A DNA stretch of 64,000 nt from the NCBI GenBank assembly GCA_963792405.1, contig CAWBVU010000006.1:62001-126000 (forward strand), in the 5' to 3' direction. The DNA comes from SZUA-442 sp963792405. GTDB lineage: Bacteria; Actinomycetota; Acidimicrobiia; Spongiisociales; UBA5794. The notes below the pieces were generated by a model. The model was not told the origin of the DNA, did not search any database, and saw nothing but the letters and a program-made list of their open reading frames with translations. How positions within the stretch are numbered: the first letter of the stretch is position 1; every line of letters starts with the position of its first letter. The translations under genes were made by a program, and so were the position numbers. Positions 26,514 through 34,210 of the stretch are shown in pieces.

Positions 26514-26532
26514 TGGTTGCACAGTTCAACCA
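26514..26532. promoter_or_regulatory. MarR operator 2
   Basis: TGGTTG, seven bases, CAACCA has the same 6-7-6 geometry as operator 1. Its centre lies 25 bases away and its core is in the opposite orientation. It precedes the YceI gene by 45 bases. Confidence 0.65.
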
Positions 26533-26577
26533 TATCGACCGGGAGCGAAGAGCCCGGTGCGGCACAAGGAGGAGCAC

Positions 26578-27156
26578 ATGGACACCGAGGCACCCACCCT
26601 CACACGAGTCGTCGACGGCAGGGACGTTCCGGCCGTCGGAACCTGGGTCATCGATCCCACGCACACACAGGCCGAGTTCGTCGCCCGCCACCTCATGGTG
26701 AGCAAGGTGCGCGGAGGCTTCGATGGTGTCAGTGGCACCATCGAGGTGGCCGAGGACCCGAAGGACTCGAGGGTCGAGGTCGTCATCGACGTCGCCACCG
26801 TGTCATCCGGCACCGACGACAGGGATGCCCATCTGAAGTCAGCGGACTTCTTCGATGTCGAGGTCTATCCCGAGATGCGGTTCGTGTCGACCGTGGTCGA
26901 GCCGTCCGGTTCGTCATGGAAGCTCACGGGCGATCTCACCATCAGGGACATCACTCGTCCCGTGACGCTCGACTTCACATTCCTCGGCATCTCGAGGGAT
27001 CCGTGGGGCAACGCCAAGGCCGCGTTCTCGGCCTCGACCGAGGTCGCTCGCGAGGAATGGAACCTCACGTGGAACGTCCCCCTCGAGGGTGGCGGCGTCC
27101 TCGTGTCGAAGCAGATCAAGCTCGAGATCGAGGTCCAGGCCGCCCTCCAGGCCTGA
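26578..27156 (+). CDS. YceI-family lipid-binding protein
   Basis: This 192-residue protein has the YceI lipocalin-like barrel pattern: GTWVIDPTHTQAEFVARHLMVSKVRGGF, then DDRDAHLKSADFFDVEVYPEMRF, then LTGDLTIRDITRPVTLDF. No signal peptide is visible, so it is cytosolic, as in many actinobacterial members. The family binds isoprenoids or amphiphiles. AAGGAGG lies just ahead of the ATG. The MarR gene and twin operators upstream suggest induction by a small molecule or oxidant. Confidence 0.92.
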   Translation: MDTEAPTLTRVVDGRDVPAVGTWVIDPTHTQAEFVARHLMVSKVRGGFDGVSGTIEVAEDPKDSRVEVVIDVATVSSGTDDRDAHLKSADFFDVEVYPEMRFVSTVVEPSGSSWKLTGDLTIRDITRPVTLDFTFLGISRDPWGNAKAAFSASTEVAREEWNLTWNVPLEGGGVLVSKQIKLEIEVQAALQA

Positions 27157-27181
27157 AGACCCCACCCCGCGGGCTGATCGA

Positions 27182-27215
27182 GCGAGGGGGCGACACGGTG
27201 GTGTCGCCCCCTCGC
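27182..27215. terminator. Bidirectional terminator hairpin
   Basis: A perfect 15-base stem (GCGAGGGGGCGACAC and its complement) closes a GGTG tetraloop. It lies between the convergent YceI gene and the minus-strand gene ending at 27236. Confidence 0.7.
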
Positions 27216-27235
27216 CGCGTCGCGATCGACCCGCG

Positions 27236-27553
27236 CTAGATGGCCTTCTCGTCCGTGAAGAGCTCCCAGAACTCGATCTCGGACTCCACGGTCAGGTCCC
27301 TGAGCTGCGCGGCGACCTCCTCGAGTCCCTCGACCCGCGTCCGGTCGTCCCGATAGGGGGTACGGAGCACGTCATCGGTCCACTCCATCACGACCGTGTT
27401 CCTGTCGCCCGGTGTGGTGCCGCTGTTGAAGTACACCCTGCTGGGGCTCCGCGTGCCCGCGGCCTCGTAGGCCTTGCCGATGTGGTCGATCAGGGTCGCC
27501 GCCTTGCGGGCCTCGCCCGGCTTGACGGTGTAGATGCGTCGTACGAGGTACAT
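27236..27553 (-). CDS. Hypothetical small protein, possible dimeric alpha-beta barrel
   Basis: I do not recognise this 105-residue protein with confidence. It opens MYLVRRIYTVKPGEARKAATLIDHIGKAYEAAG and continues with a VYFNSGTTPGDRNTVVMEW strand pair and a helical C-terminus (VEGLEEVAAQLRDLTVE). The strand-helix-strand layout resembles ferredoxin-like dimeric barrels such as NIPSNAP or antibiotic-biosynthesis monooxygenase-like proteins. The ATG at 27553 is preceded by AAAGGA. It shares its strand with the START-domain gene 75 bases upstream. Confidence 0.6.
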   Translation of the reverse strand: MYLVRRIYTVKPGEARKAATLIDHIGKAYEAAGTRSPSRVYFNSGTTPGDRNTVVMEWTDDVLRTPYRDDRTRVEGLEEVAAQLRDLTVESEIEFWELFTDEKAI

Positions 27554-27628
27554 GGGAGTCCTTTCCACGGTGGGGGGTCGACGTGATGCCTGCGCACGGT
27601 AGTCGCAGGCGGCGGCAGCGGTACCTGC

Positions 27629-28102
27629 TCACCGATGATGGGCGGCCTGGAGGTCGAGGACGTAGCTCCATGCATCCCTGAAGTACGCCATGGAGTCGTC
27701 CCAGTCCGGCCCCTCGAGGAAGCCGGTGTGCACCAGGCGCACGCTCGTCCTGCCGTCGCCATCGGGGGTGAAGGTGATCACGACCCAGGTGTGGGACTCG
27801 CGCAGGGGCAGCGACGGCGGTGCGTTCCAGGTGAACGAGATCATCTCCCCCGGCACGTACGCCAGGTAGCGGCAGCCCTCGCTCCCCCTCGTGCCCTCGG
27901 GCGCGTCGGTGCTGAAGAGGATCTCGAACGGGCCGCCGACGCGCAGCTCGATCCGTGTCCGTGGCACCCGCCACCACGAGGTGACGCCCTCGGAGGAGGC
28001 CCACTCCGACCACGCGGTCATCGGCGTCGTGCCGATGGTCCTCTCGACGACCAATGACCGGATGTCGGGCCCGACCGCGGCGACCCGCGCCCCGTCATTC
28101 AC
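27629..28102 (-). CDS. SRPBCC/AHSA1-family (START-like) protein
   Basis: This 157-residue protein follows the Activator-of-Hsp90-ATPase-like pattern: IRSLVVERTIGTTPMTAWSEWASSEGVTSWW, then IELRVGGPFEILFS, GEMISFTWN and TWVVITFTPDGDGRTSVRLVHTGF. Such single-domain proteins bind small hydrophobic ligands. The GTG at 28102 has GGGAGGTGG in the right place and is better than the ATG at 28117, which lies inside that ribosome site. It is divergent from an acyltransferase gene. Confidence 0.85.
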   Translation of the reverse strand: MNDGARVAAVGPDIRSLVVERTIGTTPMTAWSEWASSEGVTSWWRVPRTRIELRVGGPFEILFSTDAPEGTRGSEGCRYLAYVPGEMISFTWNAPPSLPLRESHTWVVITFTPDGDGRTSVRLVHTGFLEGPDWDDSMAYFRDAWSYVLDLQAAHHR

Positions 28103-28215
28103 CGTTCCACCTCCCATGCCCCATTCCGTTCGCTGTGCGTTCGACCCTAGTTCGGCGTCGGGTCTCGTTCCTACGACGAGCGACGTCGTGACGTCCGCCC
28201 CTGTAGCGTTCGAAG

Positions 28216-28770
28216 GTGACCGTCGTCATCGCGTGGCTCTTCGAACGGGCCGGCTGGACCATCGAGGGGGAGCTTCCCCCAGACCCGAAGTACGTCGTCA
28301 TCGCCTACCCGCACACGACGAACTGGGACTTCTTCGTCTTCCTCGCTGCCATCGGCCATTTCCGGTTGCGCGTCCGCCTGCTGGCCGCCGCCGGGCTCTT
28401 CGTCGGCCCTTTCGGTTGGTTCCTCACGCGGATCGGTGGCATTCCGGTCGATCCGTCGTCGCCCGGATCGGTCGTCGAAGCGGCCGTCGATGCCTTCGAC
28501 AGGGCCGACGAGATGGTGCTGGTCATGGCCCCGGAGGGCACCAGGGCCGCGAACTCGCGATGGAGGTCGGGCTTCTGGCGCATCGCCGATGCCGCGGACG
28601 TTCCCGTCGTGATGGGCTACGTGGACGGTCCGAGTAGGCGCATCGGATTCGGGCCCGCGGTTCGCATCGAGGGCGGGCCCGAGGCGTTCATGGAGAGGGC
28701 CCGCGCCTTCTATGCCGACATGCGCGGCCTGCGCCCCGAGCGAAGGGGTCCGATCGAGCTGCGATCGTGA
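28216..28770 (+). CDS. Lysophospholipid acyltransferase-like protein (PlsC fold)
   Basis: This 184-residue protein has the acyltransferase HX4D motif (His33 to Asp38, YPHTTNWD), the GFGP-like second block and the PEGTR motif near residue 106. It is shorter than classical PlsC and closer to the small '1-acyl-glycerol-3-phosphate acyltransferase-like' proteins. It is expected at the inner face of the membrane, esterifying a lysolipid. The start is a GTG. The helicase gene begins 42 bases after its stop. Confidence 0.82.
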   Translation: MTVVIAWLFERAGWTIEGELPPDPKYVVIAYPHTTNWDFFVFLAAIGHFRLRVRLLAAAGLFVGPFGWFLTRIGGIPVDPSSPGSVVEAAVDAFDRADEMVLVMAPEGTRAANSRWRSGFWRIADAADVPVVMGYVDGPSRRIGFGPAVRIEGGPEAFMERARAFYADMRGLRPERRGPIELRS

Positions 28771-28799
28771 GGGTCCGTCGCACGTGGGGGGAAATCCCC

Positions 28800-28805
28800 T
28801 AGTAT
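28800..28805 (+). promoter_or_regulatory. Possible -10 element of the helicase gene
   Basis: TAGTAT ends seven bases before the helicase ATG. If it is the -10 box, transcription would begin at or next to the start codon and the mRNA would be leaderless. No clear -35 is visible. Confidence 0.4.
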
Positions 28806-28820
28806 CGAACAGATGTTCGA
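28805..28820. promoter_or_regulatory. LexA (SOS) box
   Basis: TCGAAC, AGAT, GTTCGA is a perfect match to the Gram-positive/actinobacterial SOS-box consensus TCGAAC-N4-GTTCGA; the symmetry extends to A/T outside. It overlaps the ATG at 28813 and the end of the -10-like box, so LexA binding would block transcription of the helicase. Confidence 0.85.
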
Positions 28821-30882
28821 TGACACGACGACGGAGCCCGGGTTCCTCGAAGGGCTCAATGACGAGCAGCGCGCTGCGGTGCTCCATGGCGACGGACCGC
28901 TGCTCGTCGTGGCGGGGGCCGGGTCCGGCAAGACGCGAACGCTGGCCGCGCGCGTGGCGTCGCTCATCGATCGCGGCGTTCCCCCCGAACGGATCCTCCT
29001 GCTGACCTTCACCCGGCGCGCCGCGGCGGAGATGCTCCGCCGCGCCGACGGCGCGGTCGCCCGAAGTGGCGGATCCGGCTCACGGGCATCCGAGGTCTGG
29101 GGAGGGACCTTCCACGCCACGGCCAACCGACTCCTCAGGAGATTCGGCGGCGCCGTCGGCCTCGATGACGGCTTCACCGTGCTCGACAGGGGCGACACCG
29201 AGTCGATGCTCGGGATGGTGCGTTCCGAGCACGGCTTCGCGAAGGCCAAGACGAGGTTCCCTCGCAAGGAGACCATCGCGGCGATCTACTCACGGGTCGC
29301 GAACGCACAGGTGCCCCTCTCCGTGACGCTCGAGGAGCGCTTCCCGTGGTGTGCGGACCACGCCGAGGCGTTGCGCACCATCTTCCATGGGTACACCGAA
29401 CGCAAGCGTGAGCACAACGTGATCGACTACGACGACCTGCTCCTGTATTGGAGGGCCCTCATGGCGTCCGACGCCGGTCACGCCGTTCGGACATCGTTCG
29501 AGCATGTCCTCGTCGACGAGTACCAGGACACGAACCAGATCCAGGCCGACATCCTCCACGACCTGTGCGGCGCCGATGGCAACCTCACCGTGGTCGGCGA
29601 CGACGCCCAGTCGATCTACTCGTTCCGCGCCGCTCGCGTCGAGAACATGCTCGAGTTCACGGAGCGGTACCCGACGGCGACCGTGATCGCCCTCGAACGG
29701 AACTACCGCTCGACCCCCCAGATCCTCGAGGTGTCCAACGCGGTGATCGCGGCGTCGACGACCGCACTCGACAAACGACTGTGGACCCGGAGGCCGGCGG
29801 GGGCGTCTCCGGAGCTCGTGACGTGCTTCGACGAGGCCGCCCAGGCCGAATGGGTGTGTGACAGGGTGCTCGACCTCAGGGAACGCGGCATCACCCTGTC
29901 GGACCAAGCCATCCTGTTCCGCACCGGCCACCACTCCAGTGGCCTCGAGATCGAGCTCGCCCGTCGCCAGATCCCGTTCGTCAAGTTCGGAGGCCTGACC
30001 TTCCTCGAGGCCGCCCATGTGAAGGACCTGCTCGCGATGTTGCGGATCCTCGACAATCCGAGGGACGAGCTGGCGTGGAACCGCGTGCTGCTGCTGCTCC
30101 CCGGTGTCGGGCAGGCGACCGCCGCCACGTTCATGGCGCATCTCTCCGACGTGGCGGCCGCAGCCGGCATCGACCTCATGGAGGCGTTCCTGCGCTACGA
30201 CGTGCCCGCCTCGCTGCAGACACGCGAGGTGCTCGGCCTCCTGCGTGACGTGCTCTCGGACGCACGGGGCGAAGGCACCGCCGAACCACCTCCTTCCGCC
30301 CAGATCGACGCCCTGTCGAGGTTCTGCGCGGCAGTGTTCGAGCTCGCGTACGACGATCCCGGTGCACGGCTCGCCGACATCGACCACCTCGCCGCCCTCG
30401 CCGGTGATGCCAGGACGAGGAGCGGGTTCCTCACCGACATCACGCTCGATCCCCCTGCCTCGACGAGCGGGCTTGCAGACGCCCCATACCTCGATGACGA
30501 CTATCTGGTGCTGTCGACCATCCACTCGGCCAAGGGCGGTGAATGGAGGTCGGTCACGGTGATCCATGCCGCAGACGGGAACATCCCGTCCGACATGGCG
30601 CTGTCGGATCCCGCGGGTGTCGAGGAGGAGCGGAGGCTGCTCTACGTCGCGTTGACGCGGGCACGGGACCACCTCGCCGTCACGGTGCCGCAGCGGTTCT
30701 ACCACCATCGGCACTCCACCAATGGCGCCCACACCTATGCGCTGCGCAGCAGGTTCCTCGACGTCACCGAGGGGCTCTTCGACGAGCACGCCTTCGGCGT
30801 GCCTGCCGTGACCGACGAGCCGGCGTGGTCAGGGACGGGCGTCCGCTCCGTCGCCACCGACCTCGCCGCCCTCTGGGAGTGA
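28813..30882 (+). CDS. UvrD/PcrA-like SF1A ATP-dependent DNA helicase
   Basis: All the helicase motifs of this 689-residue protein are in place: the Q motif LNDEQRAAV, Walker A GAGSGKT at 35-41, LTFTRRAA (Ia), VDEYQDTN (II), GDDAQSIYSFRAA (III), ERNYRST (IV), TIHSAKGGEW (V) and YVALTRARD (VI). It should unwind DNA 3' to 5' during repair. The C-terminal extension is short compared with UvrD/PcrA. The start ATG lies inside a perfect LexA box, so expression should rise on DNA damage. Its last 54 bases overlap the convergent selenoprotein gene. Confidence 0.93.
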   Translation: MFDDTTTEPGFLEGLNDEQRAAVLHGDGPLLVVAGAGSGKTRTLAARVASLIDRGVPPERILLLTFTRRAAAEMLRRADGAVARSGGSGSRASEVWGGTFHATANRLLRRFGGAVGLDDGFTVLDRGDTESMLGMVRSEHGFAKAKTRFPRKETIAAIYSRVANAQVPLSVTLEERFPWCADHAEALRTIFHGYTERKREHNVIDYDDLLLYWRALMASDAGHAVRTSFEHVLVDEYQDTNQIQADILHDLCGADGNLTVVGDDAQSIYSFRAARVENMLEFTERYPTATVIALERNYRSTPQILEVSNAVIAASTTALDKRLWTRRPAGASPELVTCFDEAAQAEWVCDRVLDLRERGITLSDQAILFRTGHHSSGLEIELARRQIPFVKFGGLTFLEAAHVKDLLAMLRILDNPRDELAWNRVLLLLPGVGQATAATFMAHLSDVAAAAGIDLMEAFLRYDVPASLQTREVLGLLRDVLSDARGEGTAEPPPSAQIDALSRFCAAVFELAYDDPGARLADIDHLAALAGDARTRSGFLTDITLDPPASTSGLADAPYLDDDYLVLSTIHSAKGGEWRSVTVIHAADGNIPSDMALSDPAGVEEERRLLYVALTRARDHLAVTVPQRFYHHRHSTNGAHTYALRSRFLDVTEGLFDEHAFGVPAVTDEPAWSGTGVRSVATDLAALWE

Positions 30883-31911
30883 CGTCGGTCGGGAGCTGCC
30901 CGGGCGAAACGGCTCGGTGAGTTCCACGACGGCGCCGTTCCCCGTCGCCGCGTCGAGGAGGCCGAGCGCGGCGTGGACGACTCGGGTCTGGGTGGCGACA
31001 TCACCGACCGGTCCGAAGGGACGACCCATGGGATGGGGGGTGACGACCGTCCTGGGGAGGCTCATGCGCTCGGCGACATGGCGAAACGCCTTCACCATGA
31101 CGACGACCGTCGGGATCCCCGCCTCCTCCAGCGCCCGTGCGACGTGCCCGACCGACACGTGACACACAGGTCACAAGGGGACGAGCAGCATCGCATCGAC
31201 GTGGCCGTCGTCGATGCGGTCGATCCAGGCAGGGAGCTCACTGCGAAGGCGACCCTGGGCGGTCGCGCCCGGGAACGAGTACGCCGTAGGGGCGAGCCTG
31301 CCGATCCGCCCTTCGTCTGCGGCCTCCCGAAGCCGATCGACGGGGAGCGCGACGTTGCGGTCGCGCAGGGCGGACGTGATGTCGTATCCGCCGTGGCGGA
31401 CGCGGAGGCGAGCGGCGTCGACGTCGACGGGGATCTCGGACAGGATGGGTGCATCCTTCAGGAAGTCGTCGATGCGGGCGACCGCCTCGGCCTGGGACAT
31501 GTCGTCCACCCCGAACGGGCGTGGATCGTCGCCCTCGACGAAGTGCCCACTGGAGGCGAGGAGGCCGATGGTCGAACCCGCGACGGGCCGCGAGGTGGGG
31601 GCGAAGGGGCCGTCGTCATAGGTGTGCGGGCTCGATGGTGCCCCCGCCCGTGGCGCATAGCCCGCGATCTGGGCATCGATGGCGGCATCGATCAGCGGCT
31701 GGACGTCCCCGGTGTCGTATGCCTCACTCAGGCGTTCGAGCAGCAGCCTGAGGAACTCGGCGGCTTCGTCGTCCGGGAGCGACTTGAGGAACTTGAAGTC
31801 GAGGTCATTCCGTGACCCGTACGAGAACGACCGGCGGAAGTCCTCGAAGGACTCGCCGGCGTCGGCTCCCCCCTCGTCTCCCGCGCGCCCCCTCGTCACC
31901 ATGGCGGGCAT
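30829..31911 (-). CDS. Selenoprotein of the glycine/betaine/proline reductase B family (in-frame UGA = Sec)
   Basis: Reading through one in-frame TGA at 31171-31173 gives a continuous 360-residue protein. The N-terminal part ends DDGHVDAMLLVPL, then Sec, then PVCHVSVGHVARALEEAGIPT, VVVMVKAF and FGPVGDVATQTRVV. The resulting U-x-x-C motif at about residue 247, followed by a conserved helix, is the layout of selenoprotein B of glycine/sarcosine/betaine/D-proline reductases and of related proteins in environmental actinobacteria. The real stop is the TGA at 30829. A SECIS-like hairpin starts right after the Sec codon. The natural reaction and partner are unknown; no GrdA, GrdE or selenium genes lie nearby. 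The start is ATG 31911 or ATG 31902. Confidence 0.85.
31134..31170 (-). promoter_or_regulatory. Predicted bacterial SECIS element
   Basis: The 37 bases straight after the UGA can fold into one hairpin. An 8-pair lower stem (CCUGUGUG with CGCACGGG, two G-U pairs and the rest canonical or U-G) is followed by a 2-base bulge, a 5-pair upper stem (ACGUG with CACGU) and a 9-base loop, UCGGUCGGG. The loop contains GGUC, like the E. coli fdhF element, and begins 16 bases after the UGA. Its position fits a SelB-binding element. Confidence 0.65.
31171..31173 (-). other. In-frame UGA, predicted selenocysteine codon
   Basis: The TGA lies between codons for VPL and PVC in one uninterrupted frame from 31911 to 30829. 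Flanking residues on both sides belong to the same recognised family, and the codon falls exactly at its redox-active position, so a termination or frameshift error is unlikely. Confidence 0.85.
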
Positions 31912-31954
31912 CGTACCGCCGCGGTGCCCGAGGCACCGTCCGGGGGCGGGTGCA

Positions 31955-32953
31955 TCAGGTGAGCGAACCCATCCAGCCCGCGGCGGTGGTGAGTGCCCTG
32001 GCCGTGGCGGGCTGCCAATCGACGATGGCCGGCCACACGTGCATCATCTCCTCCTCGACGACGAGCTCGACGGTGACGCCATCCCTCGTGGCGTGCTCGG
32101 CGATACGGAGGCTGTCATCGAGGATCATCTCCGCCCCGCCCGCGAACACCAGCATCGGGGGGAGTCCCGTCAGGTCGGCATGGACGGGCGACACCTCCGG
32201 ATCGGTGAGCTCGGCCTCGGTGGCATACCAGTCGTTGGGGTGGTCGAGCTCGGACAGTGGCAGGTAGTCCGTCCGCGCATTGGACCTGATGCTGGCGGAT
32301 CGGTGTGTCAGGTCGAGGTACGGCGAGAACAGCATGAGCCCGGCGGGCATCGGCGTGCCCGTGGATCGCAGCCTGAGCATCAGCGCCATCGCGAGGCCGC
32401 CGCCCGCCGAGTCGCCCGCCACCACGATCCTCTCGTGGTCGATGCCGGCGTCCAGGAGCGCCCTGTACACGTCGAAGGCATCGTCGACGGCAGCCGGATA
32501 ACGATGGTGCGGGGCGAGGCGATACCTGGGCGCGATCGCGCCCGCCTGCGTGGCATCGACGAGTCGTGCGATGAATTGGCGATGCGTGCCGGGGTTCCCG
32601 AAGACGTACCCGCCTCCATGGAAGTACAGCAGCGTCAGCTCGGGCTGGAACAGCGTGGTGGGGATGTATCGGTCTGCGACGATCGCACCCACCGTCACCC
32701 TGCGCACGTCGATGCGCCTCCTCAGGTCGAGCGGGACCGGCGCCGTGATGTGGAGGCCGAAGGTGTTCAGGAACCCGTCATCCCGGAACCGGGATGCCAC
32801 CTCGATCACCGCTCGGGCGAACGCGATCGTCCACTCCGTGCGCCACGTCCATGACGGCAGGGTGGGGCCGAGCAGGAGCCTGCGGACGCTCACGGCCAGG
32901 ACCGCGAGCCATCCCGCGATCCACATGCGGAGGAGGTGGAGCACCGATGCCAC
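31955..32953 (-). CDS. HSL-family alpha/beta hydrolase (esterase/lipase)
   Basis: This 332-residue hormone-sensitive-lipase-type esterase has the oxyanion motif YFHGGGYVFG, the nucleophile in GDSAGGGLA, a downstream acidic residue in the LVFAGGAEMILDD region and the catalytic His in MMHVWP. A hydrophobic N-terminal segment (MWIAGWLAVLAVSVRRLLLG) may anchor it to the membrane. The substrate is probably a short-chain ester. It runs on the same strand as the selenoprotein gene 43 bases upstream of that gene's ATG. Confidence 0.9.
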   Translation of the reverse strand: MASVLHLLRMWIAGWLAVLAVSVRRLLLGPTLPSWTWRTEWTIAFARAVIEVASRFRDDGFLNTFGLHITAPVPLDLRRRIDVRRVTVGAIVADRYIPTTLFQPELTLLYFHGGGYVFGNPGTHRQFIARLVDATQAGAIAPRYRLAPHHRYPAAVDDAFDVYRALLDAGIDHERIVVAGDSAGGGLAMALMLRLRSTGTPMPAGLMLFSPYLDLTHRSASIRSNARTDYLPLSELDHPNDWYATEAELTDPEVSPVHADLTGLPPMLVFAGGAEMILDDSLRIAEHATRDGVTVELVVEEEMMHVWPAIVDWQPATARALTTAAGWMGSLT

Positions 32954-33068
32954 CGTCGAACGGTAGGAGCACCCGGTGCCAAGGCGTTACCCGGCGGTCG
33001 CACATAGCCTTCACTCGTCACGGGCCACGCCGATTCGGGCCCTGAACCCCCACCCGAGGAACAGCCCC

Positions 33069-33314
33069 ATGCTGCTGCGTGTCGTCATCCTGGCTCTGTG
33101 TGTGTCAGCGATCGCCGTCGCCGTGGGTGCGCAGAGGACTCCACGACGCGATGATGGGTCCGCATCGGCGAACCTCGCCGCTCGTTTCCACGAGATGGTC
33201 GCGGGGTACCCGGCGTCCCACGGTATTGCGGGCGTCGTTGCCCTCATCGCCACCGCTGCGCTGCTCGTGGCCGTCCGCGCTCCGGCTCGCCGTCCGACGA
33301 TCCGGCGGCGGTGA
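33069..33314 (+). CDS. Small two-span membrane protein (hypothetical)
   Basis: This 81-residue protein has two hydrophobic stretches, VVILALCVSAIAVAVGA near the N-terminus and IAGVVALIATAALLVAVRA near the C-terminus, joined by a charged loop, with a basic tail. GAGGAA eight bases before the ATG supports translation. No family is recognised. It fills an otherwise gene-free stretch of 368 bases and is convergent with the Bax-inhibitor gene. I rate it as probable, not certain. Confidence 0.5.
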   Translation: MLLRVVILALCVSAIAVAVGAQRTPRRDDGSASANLAARFHEMVAGYPASHGIAGVVALIATAALLVAVRAPARRPTIRRR

Positions 33315-33321
33315 CGGGGGA

Positions 33322-34101
33322 TCAGCTGCGCAGCTTCGACAGGAGGCGCAGGATCTCGATGTACATCCAGATGATCGTCACGATCAGCCCGAAGGCGCCG
33401 AACCACTCCAGGTTCTTCGGTGCGTGTGCTGTCACGCCGCGCTCGATCATGTCGAAGTCGAGCATCAGGTTGAAGGCCGCGATGACCACCACGACCGCAC
33501 TGAACAGGATGCCGAACGGGCCGCTGTCCCACACCAGGGGAATGCCGACACCGAAGAGGGACAGCACGATGCTGACGAGGTAGAACAGGGCGATGCCGAA
33601 CGTCGCCCCGATCACGACGCCGCGCATCCTGTTCGTCACCTTGATGGTCCTCGTGACGAACAGCACGAGCATCACGACGAATACGGCCGCCGTCGCGAGG
33701 ATCGCCTGGAGGACGATGCCCTGGAACTGCGCGTCGTAGATGTGGCTGATGGCACCCACCGCGACGCCCTGGACGAGCGCGTACAGCGGGCCCGTGACGA
33801 CGGCGATCCTCGGGTTGAAGACGGTCACGATCGCAAGCACGAACACGCCGATGGCGGTCAGGAACCACCACGAGGGGATCGAGGTCTCGCCTGCGGTCGG
33901 ATCGACGAGGTTCCATCCCCATGCACCTGCGGCGAGGACCAGCAGGAGCAGGAAGCCGGTCTTGGCCGCCGTGCCTCCGATCGTCATGGCATCCGAGTCG
34001 GTCGACACCGGATATGGGGCGGCCGACTGAAGGGCCGCGTCCGCCGTCGCGTTCGGGTCGGGATAGCCGCCGAACTGCTTCTGGAGGGTCGGGTTCGCCA
34101 T
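33322..34101 (-). CDS. Bax inhibitor-1/YccA-family membrane protein
   Basis: This 259-residue protein has about 50 hydrophilic N-terminal residues, then seven hydrophobic segments. The BI-1 family hallmarks are visible: NPRIAVVTGPLYALVQGVAVGAIS early, FNLMLDFDMIERG near the C-terminus and EWFGAFGLIVTIIWMYIEILRLL as the last span. The family includes calcium-leak channels and stress-protective proteins. The conserved acidic residues of the pore region are in the FDMIE segment. It is divergent from the glutamate dehydrogenase gene. Confidence 0.9.
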   Translation of the reverse strand: MANPTLQKQFGGYPDPNATADAALQSAAPYPVSTDSDAMTIGGTAAKTGFLLLLVLAAGAWGWNLVDPTAGETSIPSWWFLTAIGVFVLAIVTVFNPRIAVVTGPLYALVQGVAVGAISHIYDAQFQGIVLQAILATAAVFVVMLVLFVTRTIKVTNRMRGVVIGATFGIALFYLVSIVLSLFGVGIPLVWDSGPFGILFSAVVVVIAAFNLMLDFDMIERGVTAHAPKNLEWFGAFGLIVTIIWMYIEILRLLSKLRS

Positions 34102-34210
34102 GGGGATCTCCTGTGGGTGCCTACTCGCAGGACGGGATGCTAGGACGGGTGGTGGATCGACCGGACGGAAAGGGGTGCGCCTCCACGGTCATGCGTCTAG
34201 CCTCGCGTCC

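Noticed and set aside
29290..30789. 499-residue minus-strand frame inside the helicase
   Set aside because: Residue make-up is unlike protein and the plus strand has all helicase motifs.
31171..31911. Selenoprotein gene as two separate genes or a nonsense pseudogene
   Set aside because: The frame is shared across the UGA, both sides belong to one family, the UGA is at the redox position and a SECIS-like hairpin follows. A nonsense mutation would not predict these.
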